This document shows, one piece after another, positions 33,870 to 42,068 of a stretch of 64,000 bases of DNA (its first letter is position 1; the number at the start of each line of letters is the position of its first letter). A program made the translations under genes and the position numbers. Below the pieces are notes generated by a model. It saw only the letters and a program-made list of their open reading frames with translations, made no database searches and had not been told where the DNA came from. Origin of the DNA: Brevibacillus panacihumi (GTDB taxonomy: Bacteria > Bacillota > Bacilli > Brevibacillales > Brevibacillaceae); the NCBI RefSeq assembly GCF_003710985.1, contig NZ_RHHT01000002.1, positions 310,001 through 374,000 on the forward strand, in the 5' to 3' direction.

Positions 33870-35042
33870 TTGAAAAAAATAGGGAGAAAAGAGATAGCCA
33901 AGCTGCCCACCAAGCCGCTCATTCTGCGCATTCCGGTCATCGCGGTTACCGGCAGTGCAGGGAAAACGACGACGAAGGAAATGATTGCAGCGATTTTGGG
34001 GCGCACTCGGCGAGTGTACAAATCGATGTTCAACAAAAACTTCCTAGGCAATACGAGAGCGCATGCACGACGAATCAAGAAGGAGCATCAGGCAGCGGTT
34101 CTGGAGTTTGGCATGCTGCGAAGAGGGCATATCATGAAGCATTGTCAAATCATCAAGCCTTCCTATGGTGTGATCACGAATATTGGGACAGCCCATATCG
34201 GCAATGTCGGCGGTACCAAACAAGGAATCGCGTTGGCCAAATCGGAATTGATTCGTCACATGCAGCCAAATGGGAAGGTCTTTCTGAACATGGATTGTGC
34301 GTACTCGCGCATGCTTTGCAAGCAGCCGTATACAGGCAAATTTACCGGCACGTTTATCACTGTAGGGCTGCAGCAGGAAGCGGACTATCGTGCGACCAAT
34401 TTCAGCCAGTCGGAAGAAGGCACATCTTTTACTTGTGAGCTAAAAGGCGAAGAGCACTCATTTTTCATTCCCGTATTGGGCGAGCATAATATCTACAATG
34501 CGCTGTTTGCCATCGCGGTCGCGGATTCTCTCGGTTTGAAGCCCGCGGTGATCCAAGAAGGCTTGCGCTGTTTCCGTCCGCAAAAAAAGCGCCTGACCCA
34601 TTATCGGACGGTTCGCAACGTGCATATTCTCGACGATTCGTACAGCTCCAATCCCAATGCCGCCAAAGCTGCCATCGATGCACTGTGCCAGGTGGCCAGA
34701 GGTACAAAAGTCGCTGTTCTTGCCAGCATGCTGGAGATGGGCAATTACGAACAAAAGGGGCATGAAGATGTCGGGCGGTATTTGAGCCAAAAGCAGGTTG
34801 ACTACGTCTACACCCTGGGCAAAAGCGCAAGGTATATCGCGCGTGGGGCGATTCAGGCAGGCTTCCCTCCAGAACGCGTTGTCCACTGTATCAGCAAAAG
34901 ACAGCTTCATCGAATGCTGATGAAGCGCTTGAGACCGAATACGTATTTTCTCGTAAAGGGCTCGCGAAAATTGCGAATGGGAGAGACCGTCTTGTTTTTA
35001 TATCGCGAGGCTACGAAGAGCATCGCAAAGCAGGAAGTGTAA
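33870..35042 (+). CDS. Mur ligase family protein (MurF-like, lacks N-terminal domain)
   Basis: This 390-residue protein has the ATP-grasp-free Mur ligase core. The P-loop TGSAGKTTT lies at residues 28-36, and the central and C-terminal domains carry EFGMLRRGHI, NIGTAHIGNVGG, LGEHNIYNALFAI and DDSYSSNPNAAKAA, which are MurF-like. The N-terminal UDP-binding domain of about 80 residues found in MurF is missing. It is therefore a MurF paralogue acting perhaps on a different substrate. TTG 33870 follows AAAGGAGAGG; the ATG at 33825 has no RBS. Divergent from the CapA-like gene. Confidence 0.85.
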   Translation: MKKIGRKEIAKLPTKPLILRIPVIAVTGSAGKTTTKEMIAAILGRTRRVYKSMFNKNFLGNTRAHARRIKKEHQAAVLEFGMLRRGHIMKHCQIIKPSYGVITNIGTAHIGNVGGTKQGIALAKSELIRHMQPNGKVFLNMDCAYSRMLCKQPYTGKFTGTFITVGLQQEADYRATNFSQSEEGTSFTCELKGEEHSFFIPVLGEHNIYNALFAIAVADSLGLKPAVIQEGLRCFRPQKKRLTHYRTVRNVHILDDSYSSNPNAAKAAIDALCQVARGTKVAVLASMLEMGNYEQKGHEDVGRYLSQKQVDYVYTLGKSARYIARGAIQAGFPPERVVHCISKRQLHRMLMKRLRPNTYFLVKGSRKLRMGETVLFLYREATKSIAKQEV

Positions 35043-35055
35043 GCGAGCAAGGAAG

Positions 35056-35087
35056 ACTCTTGCCCGAAGAGCGGGCAAGAGTTTTTC
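35056..35087 (+). terminator. Terminator after the Mur-ligase-like gene
   Basis: ACTCTTGCCC and GGGCAAGAGT form a perfect 10-bp stem followed by TTTTCC. Confidence 0.92.
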
Positions 35088-35244
35088 CTATTTTATGCGT
35101 GTCGTTCTCTAGGGCTATAGACACCTGACTATGTAATCATTTCAGCTATTGGGAAAATTTACAGCCTTAACCTGTTTTGTTTTTTCCAGTAGACTGGTTC
35201 CGTACCCAATTCGTTGGGAAATTCACAACTTGGAGGGAAGCACA

Positions 35245-36228
35245 TTGACGAAACGAGATTGGCTACAAAAATCCACTGTTGCTGTCTTGCTTAGCACATC
35301 TTTTCTGATGTTTGCAGAAGGTGGACAGGCTGTTTCGCATGCGGCGCAGACCCAAACCGAAGCGCAAGGGGCACAAGTAGCAGCCATCGCCCAGTCGCTG
35401 AAAGGAAAACCGTATCAATACGGGGCGGTTGGTCCACAAGCTTTTGGCTCAGCAGGTTTTGCAACCTACATATACAAGAAGATTGGTATGAATATAGAAG
35501 ATACCATTGCCAAGCTGAACAAGGCGGGCAAGAAAGTATCTGTGCAAGACGTACAAGCTGGTGATTTGCTCTTTTTCTCTTCTACAGGCAAAGGATCTGC
35601 TTCTTTCATGGGGGTCTACATCGGCGACGGTCAATACATGTACGCATCCCAGGGAGAAAAGAAAGTCGTAGTAAAAAATTTGAGCGATTATTCCAAAAAG
35701 TTGCTGAGTGTGCGCCGCATTCTACCGGATGAAACAGGCTCTGTCACACCGCCAAACACCGCGGAACCGGATCAAAATCTGGGGAAGGACTTGGGCAACA
35801 AGGTCGTAGCAGCAGGGATGAAGTACCTGGGAACTCCATACGAATACGGCTCGACTCGTTCGAACAAAAAGACCATGGATTGCTCTGAATTCACCATGTG
35901 GGCCTATCTGGATGGAGCAGGCATCGATATGGGGCGGGGGGGAGCGAAATCCCAAGCCAACTATGTAAAAGCCCATGGAACGATGACTACGGACATCAAC
36001 AAGCTGAAAAAGGGTGATCTGGTCTTTGTCATGAAGTACAAGGGCTGGAAGGAGTCCGATTACAAAGGGATTGACGTATCCAAGCAAAGCATCAACCACG
36101 TTGCGATCTACCTCGGAGACAACAAGCTGCTGCATACGTATTCCAAGGAATCCGGAGGAGTGCGGATCACCGATTTTAAAGGGACCCATTGGGAGTATCG
36201 TTTTATCAGCGGGGGACGTCCCTATTAA
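35245..36228 (+). CDS. Secreted protein with two NlpC/P60 domains, the first inactive
   Basis: This 327-residue protein has a basic N-terminus and a signal peptide ending near residue 33 (SHAAQTQ). The second NlpC/P60 domain has catalytic Cys213 in DCSEF and His285 in NHVAIYLGDN. The first, at residues 50-155, keeps the fold (KPYQYGAVGP, YIYKKIGMN, GDLLFFSS, VYIGDGQYMY), but the Cys is replaced by Ser69 and the His by Phe121. The enzyme is expected to cut peptide bonds in the cell wall. TTG 35245 follows TTGGAGGGAAG. Confidence 0.88.
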   Translation: MTKRDWLQKSTVAVLLSTSFLMFAEGGQAVSHAAQTQTEAQGAQVAAIAQSLKGKPYQYGAVGPQAFGSAGFATYIYKKIGMNIEDTIAKLNKAGKKVSVQDVQAGDLLFFSSTGKGSASFMGVYIGDGQYMYASQGEKKVVVKNLSDYSKKLLSVRRILPDETGSVTPPNTAEPDQNLGKDLGNKVVAAGMKYLGTPYEYGSTRSNKKTMDCSEFTMWAYLDGAGIDMGRGGAKSQANYVKAHGTMTTDINKLKKGDLVFVMKYKGWKESDYKGIDVSKQSINHVAIYLGDNKLLHTYSKESGGVRITDFKGTHWEYRFISGGRPY

Positions 36229-36356
36229 AACAACTACGAGAGGCGGATGCATGACGGACAAATGCGGAAAAATGGGTGAATGACCGCGGGCAAACGCACA
36301 TGCCAGTTCCGCGTTTGCTGCATCTCCTATAGGGAGACTTGTAGGAGGTGAAGGTC

Positions 36357-36719
36357 ATGTCGTATATGTTTCCCCCTGGGTCGCCAGGAGGCTTTCCACC
36401 AGGATCGTCAGGCTTTCCACCAGGATCGTCAGGTTTTCCGCCAGGTTCGTCAGGCTTTCCCCCGCCGCCAGGGCCACCCCCATTCAGAGCACCAAGCTCG
36501 CCTGGCAGGCAGGGGAGAGGGGGGCCGCGCCAAATTTTCCCCTGGAGTTTTCAAGCCTGCCTGTTTCGCTTTACGTTCATCTGGCTCCGTAACGGACGCT
36601 CGTTTTGGTTCTATCCCATAAGGATTGGCCGCAACACCGTGCTCGGTTATCGCTGGCGCAATAATCGCTGGGAATTTTATGATCTGGTTGTTGCCCGTGT
36701 TGCGTTTTTTACCTGCTGA
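36357..36719 (+). CDS. Repeat-containing proline/glycine-rich protein
   Basis: This 120-residue protein starts MSYMFPPGSPG and then carries FPPGSSG three times plus variants (residues 10-40), followed by a Pro-rich hinge. The C-terminal domain (residues 60-120) is aromatic and hydrophobic, with LFRFTFIWLRNGRSFWFYP and RNNRWEFYDL, ending in Cys. The repeats correspond to 21-bp DNA repeats. I know similar low-complexity proteins from spore formers but cannot name a function; a spore surface role is a guess. ATG 36357 follows GTAGGAGGTG. Confidence 0.75.
   Translation: MSYMFPPGSPGGFPPGSSGFPPGSSGFPPGSSGFPPPPGPPPFRAPSSPGRQGRGGPRQIFPWSFQACLFRFTFIWLRNGRSFWFYPIRIGRNTVLGYRWRNNRWEFYDLVVARVAFFTC
36390..36461 (+). 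repeat. 21-bp tandem repeat within the proline/glycine-rich gene
   Basis: GGCTTTCCACCAGGATCGTC is the first 20 bases of a 21-bp unit. Two identical copies lie at 36390-36410 and 36411-36431. A diverged copy occupies 36432-36452 and a partial one begins at 36453. Each unit encodes one GFPPGSS heptad, so copy number could change without a frameshift. Confidence 0.85.
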
Positions 36720-36754
36720 ACCAAAAGAATCATACAATTCCCTATCAAAATGGA

Positions 36755-36803
36755 AAAAGGCGCATGCTCCCCGATGGTCCGATGGAGCTGCGCCTGTTTT
36801 TTT
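36755..36803. terminator. Bidirectional terminator between convergent genes
   Basis: AAAAAGGCGCATGCTCC and GGAGCTGCGCCTGTTTTTTT form a stem with one bulge and T tracts on both strands. Confidence 0.85.
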
Positions 36804-36813
36804 CTGTATTTGA

Positions 36814-37617
36814 TTATTGTACGGTAATGGAGAAATCCTTGTGATCGTGAATGCTTCCAGCTTCGACATGAACCTTGACGGTATAAGCACCGGACGCGGG
36901 GAATGTAAGCTTCGTACCATATTGACCAGGATGGGTTTCGGAAGCATCCTGAAACGCGTGTTTTTCTTCTCCGTCCTTCCAGTATTCGAAGCGTACAGTC
37001 GCGTTTGGCAGGACATCATCCCCGTTCATGATGTGGACACCGAGCCAAGTCTCTCCCGATGCGCGAATTTCTGTTGCCGGCATAAAATGCATCTCGACCT
37101 GTCCACCCTCTGATGCTTCTGTTCCGTGTTCGTGCGAAGCGCCGTGTTCAGGGGAGGACGCAGTCTCTTTGTTTTGGCTCTGCTGTTCAGCAGGTGTTGG
37201 TTGATCGACTTCTCCCGTTTCTCCTTTTACTGTGAAGGGGATCTTTTTCATCGTGTGAAAATCCCTAGCGGTGACGTGGTAGTAGACAAAGTACGATCCC
37301 GGCTGGGAAATGGTCTGTTTGGCAATGTAGAGGCCATCTTTTTGGAAGGTGGCGGGCAGCATTTCATGCGGCTCTTGTCCTTCTCTCCACCACTCAAATT
37401 TCACTTCGCTCGCATCGTCCACTGGTTTGCCATCCTGTGTCACCGTAACAGCAAACGTGACGGTATCACCCACAGCAGGCTCGCTTGGTTCCATCGTAAA
37501 GGCGGCTTCTACCGGCGAGCCGGGCATAAATGCCTCTTGGTTGTCATTGCCGCATGCAGCCACCGCGACGAGCAAAAGCAGGCAGGGAAGCACGCGCATA
37601 AAGCGTATGATAGTCAT
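36814..37617 (-). CDS. Lipoprotein with two YtkA-like (FixH-type) domains
   Basis: This 267-residue protein has a lipoprotein signal peptide with lipobox VAAC, Cys22. Two YtkA-like beta domains follow (about residues 35-130 and 170-267), each with a PGSYFVYYHVTA or GAYTVKVHVEAG strand. They are joined by a His-rich linker (PEHGASHEHG). FixH/YtkA proteins occur next to copper and cytochrome oxidase assembly genes, and the histidines could bind copper. It follows the Sco gene by 10 bases, so it belongs to the ctaG-sco operon. Confidence 0.85.
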   Translation of the reverse strand: MTIIRFMRVLPCLLLLVAVAACGNDNQEAFMPGSPVEAAFTMEPSEPAVGDTVTFAVTVTQDGKPVDDASEVKFEWWREGQEPHEMLPATFQKDGLYIAKQTISQPGSYFVYYHVTARDFHTMKKIPFTVKGETGEVDQPTPAEQQSQNKETASSPEHGASHEHGTEASEGGQVEMHFMPATEIRASGETWLGVHIMNGDDVLPNATVRFEYWKDGEEKHAFQDASETHPGQYGTKLTFPASGAYTVKVHVEAGSIHDHKDFSITVQ

Positions 37618-37627
37618 GTTCCGATCA

Positions 37628-38239
37628 TTACCCTTTCTGTTTCAAGTTGATCAGTTCTTCGTAGATTTCATCCGGGTCGAAGTCTTCTCCCATACCAAAC
37701 TTGCGTAGAACGACGTTGTTCTCGTCGACCAAGTAGGTGCTGGTGGTATGGGAAATAAACCCGTCTTCGGTCTGGTTGGCGAAGAACCCAAGTGAGCGTG
37801 TCACGGTTTTGATCGTTTCTTCATCGCCGCGCAGAATGACCCAGCCTTGCGGATCGATTCCGATATTTTGGGCGTACTTTCGCAATACCTCAGGAGTATC
37901 ATTGACTGGATCGATCGTAACGGTCAAAAACTCGATTCCATTCCCCATCAGATTTTCTTCCATCAGCCGTTTCTGCAATTGCACCATCCGAACCGTGGTA
38001 GTCGGGCAAACGTCTGGACAACGCGTGTAGATCAATTCGACAAGACGAAGATTCTTTTTTTCATTCGTCAGCGGAAAAGCGCTCCCGTCCAAAGCCTCCA
38101 GCGAAATATCAGGAAGAGCGGCCTGAACGTTTTTGGGCTGTCCGAAAAACCAGGACGACAGCAGGATCAGGAAGACGAGGATCGGCAAGAAAATGAGCAG
38201 TCTCCGAATCCGTAACGCAGTAGTTGAAGCAGCGGTCAT
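37628..38239 (-). CDS. SCO1/SenC family copper chaperone
   Basis: This 203-residue membrane-anchored thioredoxin-fold protein has one N-terminal helix (residues 12-31). The copper motif is TRCPDVCPTTT with C74 and C78, and the ligand His lies in FISHTTSTYL near residue 165. It delivers copper to the CuA centre of cytochrome oxidase. ATG 38239 follows GGGAGAGGAG; a longer frame starts with TTG without RBS. It lies between ctaG and the YtkA lipoprotein gene. Confidence 0.93.
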   Translation of the reverse strand: MTAASTTALRIRRLLIFLPILVFLILLSSWFFGQPKNVQAALPDISLEALDGSAFPLTNEKKNLRLVELIYTRCPDVCPTTTVRMVQLQKRLMEENLMGNGIEFLTVTIDPVNDTPEVLRKYAQNIGIDPQGWVILRGDEETIKTVTRSLGFFANQTEDGFISHTTSTYLVDENNVVLRKFGMGEDFDPDEIYEELINLKQKG

Positions 38240-38266
38240 GCTAGGACTCCTCTCCCTCCCCAAGCA

Positions 38267-39139
38267 TTAAGAATGGGGGAGCAGTTGATCATCTGGTTGG
38301 TCGCGTTCTTTGCGGTACCAGGTCGTAAAGATATAAGCAAGCATCACGCCATAGGTCATCTCTTGCATCAGCTTCATGATGATTCCGCCGAGACGTTGAT
38401 CCTCCAACGGGTCCATGGTAAAGGCGAACATCGACTTGTCGATCGGTGCCGAGAAGAACGGTGCGCAAAGCATCGTTGGACCATTCAAGTAGGTGTCGTA
38501 CAACGGAGCGCCAGCAAACATGATCAGGGCACATGCCGGAGTGATCAATACTCCGTTGGCAAAAATATACGCCAGTTTTTGCAGATGCGACAGACGATGA
38601 ATTTCCGGAACAGGAGCCATCACCGGCATCCACATGAAGAAAGCTGCGATCAACAAGATCAAGTGAATGGAGTTGTGAATCGCCAGATTGTTCATCGACA
38701 GGTCGAGAATGAAGGGCATATGATAGAAAGAAAACAGAGCATTAAACAAGATCACGCCTGGCAGGGGGTGCGTAAAAACACGCAGAATTCCTCTGATTAC
38801 GCGAAAGCTTGCCAGATAACGGATCAGGTAAGCAGGTGTTCCAGCCAAGATGAACAAGGGCATTACCAGATAAAGCAGAGACTGCTGCAGCATATGGGCG
38901 CTGAACAAAAAATGGCCGCTTACATTTAACGGACTGCCCAGGCTGAAGTAAAAGAGCAGAAGCCCGATTGTAAACAGGATCTTATGTCTTGGCTTCGCTG
39001 GCTCATTGTCCGGAAAGGTATGACGCAAGGGACCAATAAAGGAGAAGTATGCCACACCGATCAATACGGTCAGTACGATCAGTTCAGGGTTCCACGTCCC
39101 GCGAAAGCCAAATGTTTCGGTCAAATAGGTGAGATTCAT
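38267..39139 (-). CDS. ctaG: Cytochrome c oxidase assembly protein CtaG (caa3 type)
   Basis: This 290-residue membrane protein has about seven helices and the caa3_CtaG signature: SAHMLQQSLLYLVMPLFILAGTP, FYHMPFILDL and VITPACALIMF, with His and Met residues placed for copper. CtaG is needed for CuB insertion in B. subtilis caa3 oxidase. ATG 39139 follows ACGGAGGTAG. A TATAAT box near 39180-39185 on the minus strand may drive the ctaG-sco-ytkA genes, but its -35 partner is weak. Confidence 0.93.
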   Translation of the reverse strand: MNLTYLTETFGFRGTWNPELIVLTVLIGVAYFSFIGPLRHTFPDNEPAKPRHKILFTIGLLLFYFSLGSPLNVSGHFLFSAHMLQQSLLYLVMPLFILAGTPAYLIRYLASFRVIRGILRVFTHPLPGVILFNALFSFYHMPFILDLSMNNLAIHNSIHLILLIAAFFMWMPVMAPVPEIHRLSHLQKLAYIFANGVLITPACALIMFAGAPLYDTYLNGPTMLCAPFFSAPIDKSMFAFTMDPLEDQRLGGIIMKLMQEMTYGVMLAYIFTTWYRKERDQPDDQLLPHS

Positions 39140-39278
39140 AGGTACTACCTCCGTTTTCCGATGATGTTCCCCATCCTCTATTATAGGCATGAAAAGGGAA
39201 GAAGCCTAATGACTAATTTGGGCTATTTCGTGGAGAAAAGAGGGATTGTTCACACATCTGTCACGCCGTATTCACAAT

Positions 39279-39313
39279 AGCAGCCTCCCATCTATGAAAG
39301 TGGGAGGCCGGCT
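39279..39313 (-). terminator. Weak terminator-like hairpin
   Basis: AGCAGCCTCCCA and TGGGAGGCCGGCT can pair around a 10-base loop just behind the stop of the thioredoxin-like gene. No clear T run follows on the minus strand, so termination is doubtful. Confidence 0.4.
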
Positions 39314-39319
39314 GTTTGT

Positions 39320-39793
39320 TTAGGAGCCTTGCTGTTGTTCTTCAAACCATTTCTTCCAAGTGGCAGCATCTTGTTCGCCAACCTGACGGGACACTTCTTT
39401 GCCATCTTTGTAATGGACCAGCGTCGGGGTGTACTCGATATGATACTCATCCCAACTGGAAGGAAACTCCAGGAGATTATGTTTTTTCATGTCAATTTTC
39501 ATTTCTTCGGCAATCGGCACGAGGACTGGCGTGGTAGCCATGCAGTGCTCGCATGTCGGGCTGAAGTAATAGACGTAAAGCTCTTCTTTTTTGTCCATCT
39601 TGTCTTTCAGTTCATCTGGCAAGATGAGATTGCCGTACAGTGGATCGTCCAGTTGTGCCAGTGTGGCCGGATGAAGGGTTTCCTTGCCGTACGGATTGCC
39701 TGCTGCTTTCTCACGATTGGAGATGTCTGAGTACACGATGGCACCGATCAATAGCGCCGCTACGACGATAGCGAGAATAATAACTTTTTTCAA
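39320..39793 (-). CDS. Membrane-anchored thioredoxin-like protein
   Basis: This 157-residue protein has an N-terminal transmembrane helix (residues 3-20) and a thioredoxin fold with active site CEHC at 81-84 (YYFSPTCEHCMATT), and the cis-Pro in EYTPTLVHY. It is a thiol oxidoreductase facing the cell surface. With BdbC 3 bases upstream on the same strand, it may be a BdbA/BdbD-type oxidase partner in making extracytoplasmic disulfides. A role in electron transfer to Sco or cytochrome assembly is also possible. Confidence 0.88.
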   Translation of the reverse strand: MKKVIILAIVVAALLIGAIVYSDISNREKAAGNPYGKETLHPATLAQLDDPLYGNLILPDELKDKMDKKEELYVYYFSPTCEHCMATTPVLVPIAEEMKIDMKKHNLLEFPSSWDEYHIEYTPTLVHYKDGKEVSRQVGEQDAATWKKWFEEQQQGS

Positions 39794-39796
39794 GGT

Positions 39797-40225
39797 CTAG
39801 TTCTCCTTTCGATGTCTCATCATCAGCACTTGCAGGATGCTGATCAGAATAAATGCAATCAGAGCCAAAAACGGAATCGTGATAAATCCAAACCAGTTAA
39901 TATAATCGGTATTGCAAGGAACGATTCCGCATGCGTCCCCCATTTCATGCAGGAATGGAACCTTCTGTATCAAATAGTGATACAGCGAGATCAGGCCGCC
40001 GATGACGGAGAGGATCAGTCCATACTGGGACATCCGGTAGTCTTTTTTAGCGGAAGCAACGCCCAGCAGAATCACGAGAGGGTACATGAAAATCCGCTGG
40101 TACCAGCATAACTCGCAAGGTATGTATTTGAGAACCTCCGAAAAAAAGAGACTACCCGAGGTCGCAATCAAGGAGATGACCCAGGAGAGGAACATGCATC
40201 GTTCCAACAATTGTTCACGCTTCAT
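39797..40225 (-). CDS. bdbC: Disulfide bond formation protein BdbC (DsbB-like)
   Basis: This 142-residue protein has four hydrophobic helices and two redox pairs, CELC near residue 37 (PCELCWYQRIFM) and C98/C103 (GDACGIVPCNTDY). It passes electrons from a DsbA-like thiol oxidase to quinone. ATG 40225 follows GGCTGAGGTG. It is coupled to the thioredoxin-like gene downstream (3-base gap). The cluster with ctaG and sco suggests service to respiratory enzymes. Confidence 0.92.
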   Translation of the reverse strand: MKREQLLERCMFLSWVISLIATSGSLFFSEVLKYIPCELCWYQRIFMYPLVILLGVASAKKDYRMSQYGLILSVIGGLISLYHYLIQKVPFLHEMGDACGIVPCNTDYINWFGFITIPFLALIAFILISILQVLMMRHRKEN

Positions 40226-40317
40226 ATCAACACCTCAGCCATTATTCTATCATAATTACGAATCGAAAGTAGATTGTATAAAGTAACAATTTGTGAAATG
40301 AAACGGCTTGTCCGAAA

Positions 40318-40372
40318 CAAAAGGAAAAGCCGCAAGCGAATGAGTCTCCTCATCCGCTATTTTAGGCTTTTT
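40318..40372 (-). terminator. Terminator of the PPP phosphatase gene
   Basis: On the minus strand a long stem (AAAGCC with GGCTTT enclosing CGGATGAG/CTCATTCG) is followed by TTCCTTTTGTTTC. It overlaps the last codons of the gene. Confidence 0.7.
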
Positions 40373-41168
40373 TCGTTTTCTCTTCAGGGTAGGCGAAAGT
40401 GAAGACGCTTTGCAGATTTTGGACTGGCGTGAACTGAAACTGCAGGGAGGGCCATTGCAAAAGCAAGACGCCTCTCTGGTAGCCAGCTCCTCCATCAATT
40501 CCAACAAGCGCTCCTCTCCTCCAGGGACCTGATCCGGTATAGCCTGGAAGGCGGTTGACAGGCGTATGCCCAAAAACAATCGGAAGGTTTCCGGCATAGT
40601 GATCGTAGAAGGGCTGGCGAATCCAGAGCAAATCCTCGGGGCGCTGCTGCGTCAGCGGGAGGTCAGGGCGTATTCCGGCATGGACAAGCAGGACAGAGGG
40701 AGCATTCATTCCGGGATTTGCAGGAAGTTCCATATAGAGGGGAAGCGTTGTCAGGGCAGGCAGAAGCTGCGGGTATTGTTCAAGGATCAATAGTCTGGCC
40801 TGTTCCTGTTCTTCGGGCGAGGGCATTCGCCCGAGAAAGGCGCGACGCAATGGATGGCGATCCAAAAATGACCGGATGGTGGCATCGCCGCCGTTGAAAC
40901 GAAGATAGAGCTCGGGATTCCCATTTCGCAGCAGCCAGTCTTCCAACATCTGTTCGTGGTTTCCTTTTAGCAGCATTACCTGGTTCGGATAGGCTTGCCG
41001 CAGCTCTAGCAGATGTAGGAACACCTCTTTTGATTTCGGTCCTCTGTCCACCATGTCGCCGACAACATAGAGCTGATCGCCGCGATCCAGGGAAAAGGAG
41101 GCGTCTTCGAGTGCTTTGACAAAGGTTTGATACTGACCGTGCAAATCCGAGACGAAATAAGTCGTCAT
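40362..41168 (-). CDS. PPP-family metallophosphoesterase
   Basis: This 268-residue protein has the PPP motifs in order: SDLHGQY (residues 7-13), GDMVDRGPKS (37-46), GNHEQML (near 70), LLVHAGIRP and FGHTP. These bind two metals. Bacterial members are protein-serine/threonine phosphatases (PrpE-like) or Ap4A hydrolases (ApaH-like); the length and motif SDLHG do not decide between them. It is divergent from the sirtuin gene, with 81 bases between the two starts. Confidence 0.87.
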   Translation of the reverse strand: MTTYFVSDLHGQYQTFVKALEDASFSLDRGDQLYVVGDMVDRGPKSKEVFLHLLELRQAYPNQVMLLKGNHEQMLEDWLLRNGNPELYLRFNGGDATIRSFLDRHPLRRAFLGRMPSPEEQEQARLLILEQYPQLLPALTTLPLYMELPANPGMNAPSVLLVHAGIRPDLPLTQQRPEDLLWIRQPFYDHYAGNLPIVFGHTPVNRLPGYTGSGPWRRGALVGIDGGAGYQRGVLLLQWPSLQFQFTPVQNLQSVFTFAYPEEKTKKA

Positions 41169-41249
41169 GCACCTCCCCCTTTCCTATGCAAAAGAGATTT
41201 CCTTCCATTAGAATATGTATACGGTGTGAGCGAAAAGGAGTGACACGAG

Positions 41250-41966
41250 ATGGACCAATTGAAGGAATGGCTGTATGAGGCCAAGTCAGCCGTTGTTTTT
41301 TCAGGTGCGGGCATGTCTACAGAAAGCGGCTTGCCCGATTTTCGTTCGCAAAACGGCTTATGGCAAGGAAAAGATCCGATGCAGTTAGCCAGCACTCAAG
41401 CGATGCGCAATCATCGGGAAGCGTTTGTTGACTTTTATCGAAAACGGATCGAGGGGTTATTGGCCTGCGAGCCGCATGCAGGGCATGAATGCTTGGCTGC
41501 TTTGGAGCAGGCGGGTAAGGTGAGGGGGATCATCACGCAGAATGTGGATGGATTTCATCATCGCGCGGGCAGCAAAATGGTCGCACAGCTCCATGGCACG
41601 CTGGAGACGGTTCACTGTACGCGCTGTGAGCAGGTTTATCCCAGCGCCCGCTACCTGCAGCAGGATGGAACGATTTGCTCCTGTGGAGGTTTCCTTAGAC
41701 CCTCCGTTGTCCTGTTTGGCGAGTCATTGCCCGCGATGGCGCTGGAACAGGCTCAGGAGTGGAGCGATCAGGCGGATTTGTTTCTCGTCCTGGGATCGTC
41801 CTTGACGGTGAGTCCAGCCAATTGGTTCCCTCAGTATGCGAAGGAACGCGGTGCCAGACTGGTGATTGTCAATCAGGAGCCGACACCGCTGGATGCGTGG
41901 GCCGATCTTGTCATTTCAGATAAACGAATTGGCGAAGTGCTGGCGGAGGTTTGCCGGCAAATCTAG
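41250..41966 (+). CDS. cobB: Sirtuin, NAD-dependent protein deacylase
   Basis: This 238-residue Sir2 protein has GAGMSTESGLPDFRSQNGLW (NAD binding), TQNVDGFHHRAG, and the catalytic His in LHGTLE. The zinc site has CTRC and CSCG, with family-typical FGESLP and LGSSLTVSPAN. It removes acetyl or acyl groups from lysines, for example of acetyl-CoA synthetase. ATG follows AAAAGGAGTG. It resembles B. subtilis SrtN. Confidence 0.93.
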   Translation: MDQLKEWLYEAKSAVVFSGAGMSTESGLPDFRSQNGLWQGKDPMQLASTQAMRNHREAFVDFYRKRIEGLLACEPHAGHECLAALEQAGKVRGIITQNVDGFHHRAGSKMVAQLHGTLETVHCTRCEQVYPSARYLQQDGTICSCGGFLRPSVVLFGESLPAMALEQAQEWSDQADLFLVLGSSLTVSPANWFPQYAKERGARLVIVNQEPTPLDAWADLVISDKRIGEVLAEVCRQI

Positions 41967-42068
41967 ACCCAAGGCGCCTGCGGACATTTTTCAACCAACT
42001 AGAGCTTCCCGCGAAAACATGATACCATTTGCTAGACAAGTCGAAAGAAAAAGGTACAGGAGACAGCC

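Noticed and set aside
36390-36461. Possible CRISPR-like direct repeats
   Set aside because: The 21-bp units are contiguous without spacers and in frame inside a gene.
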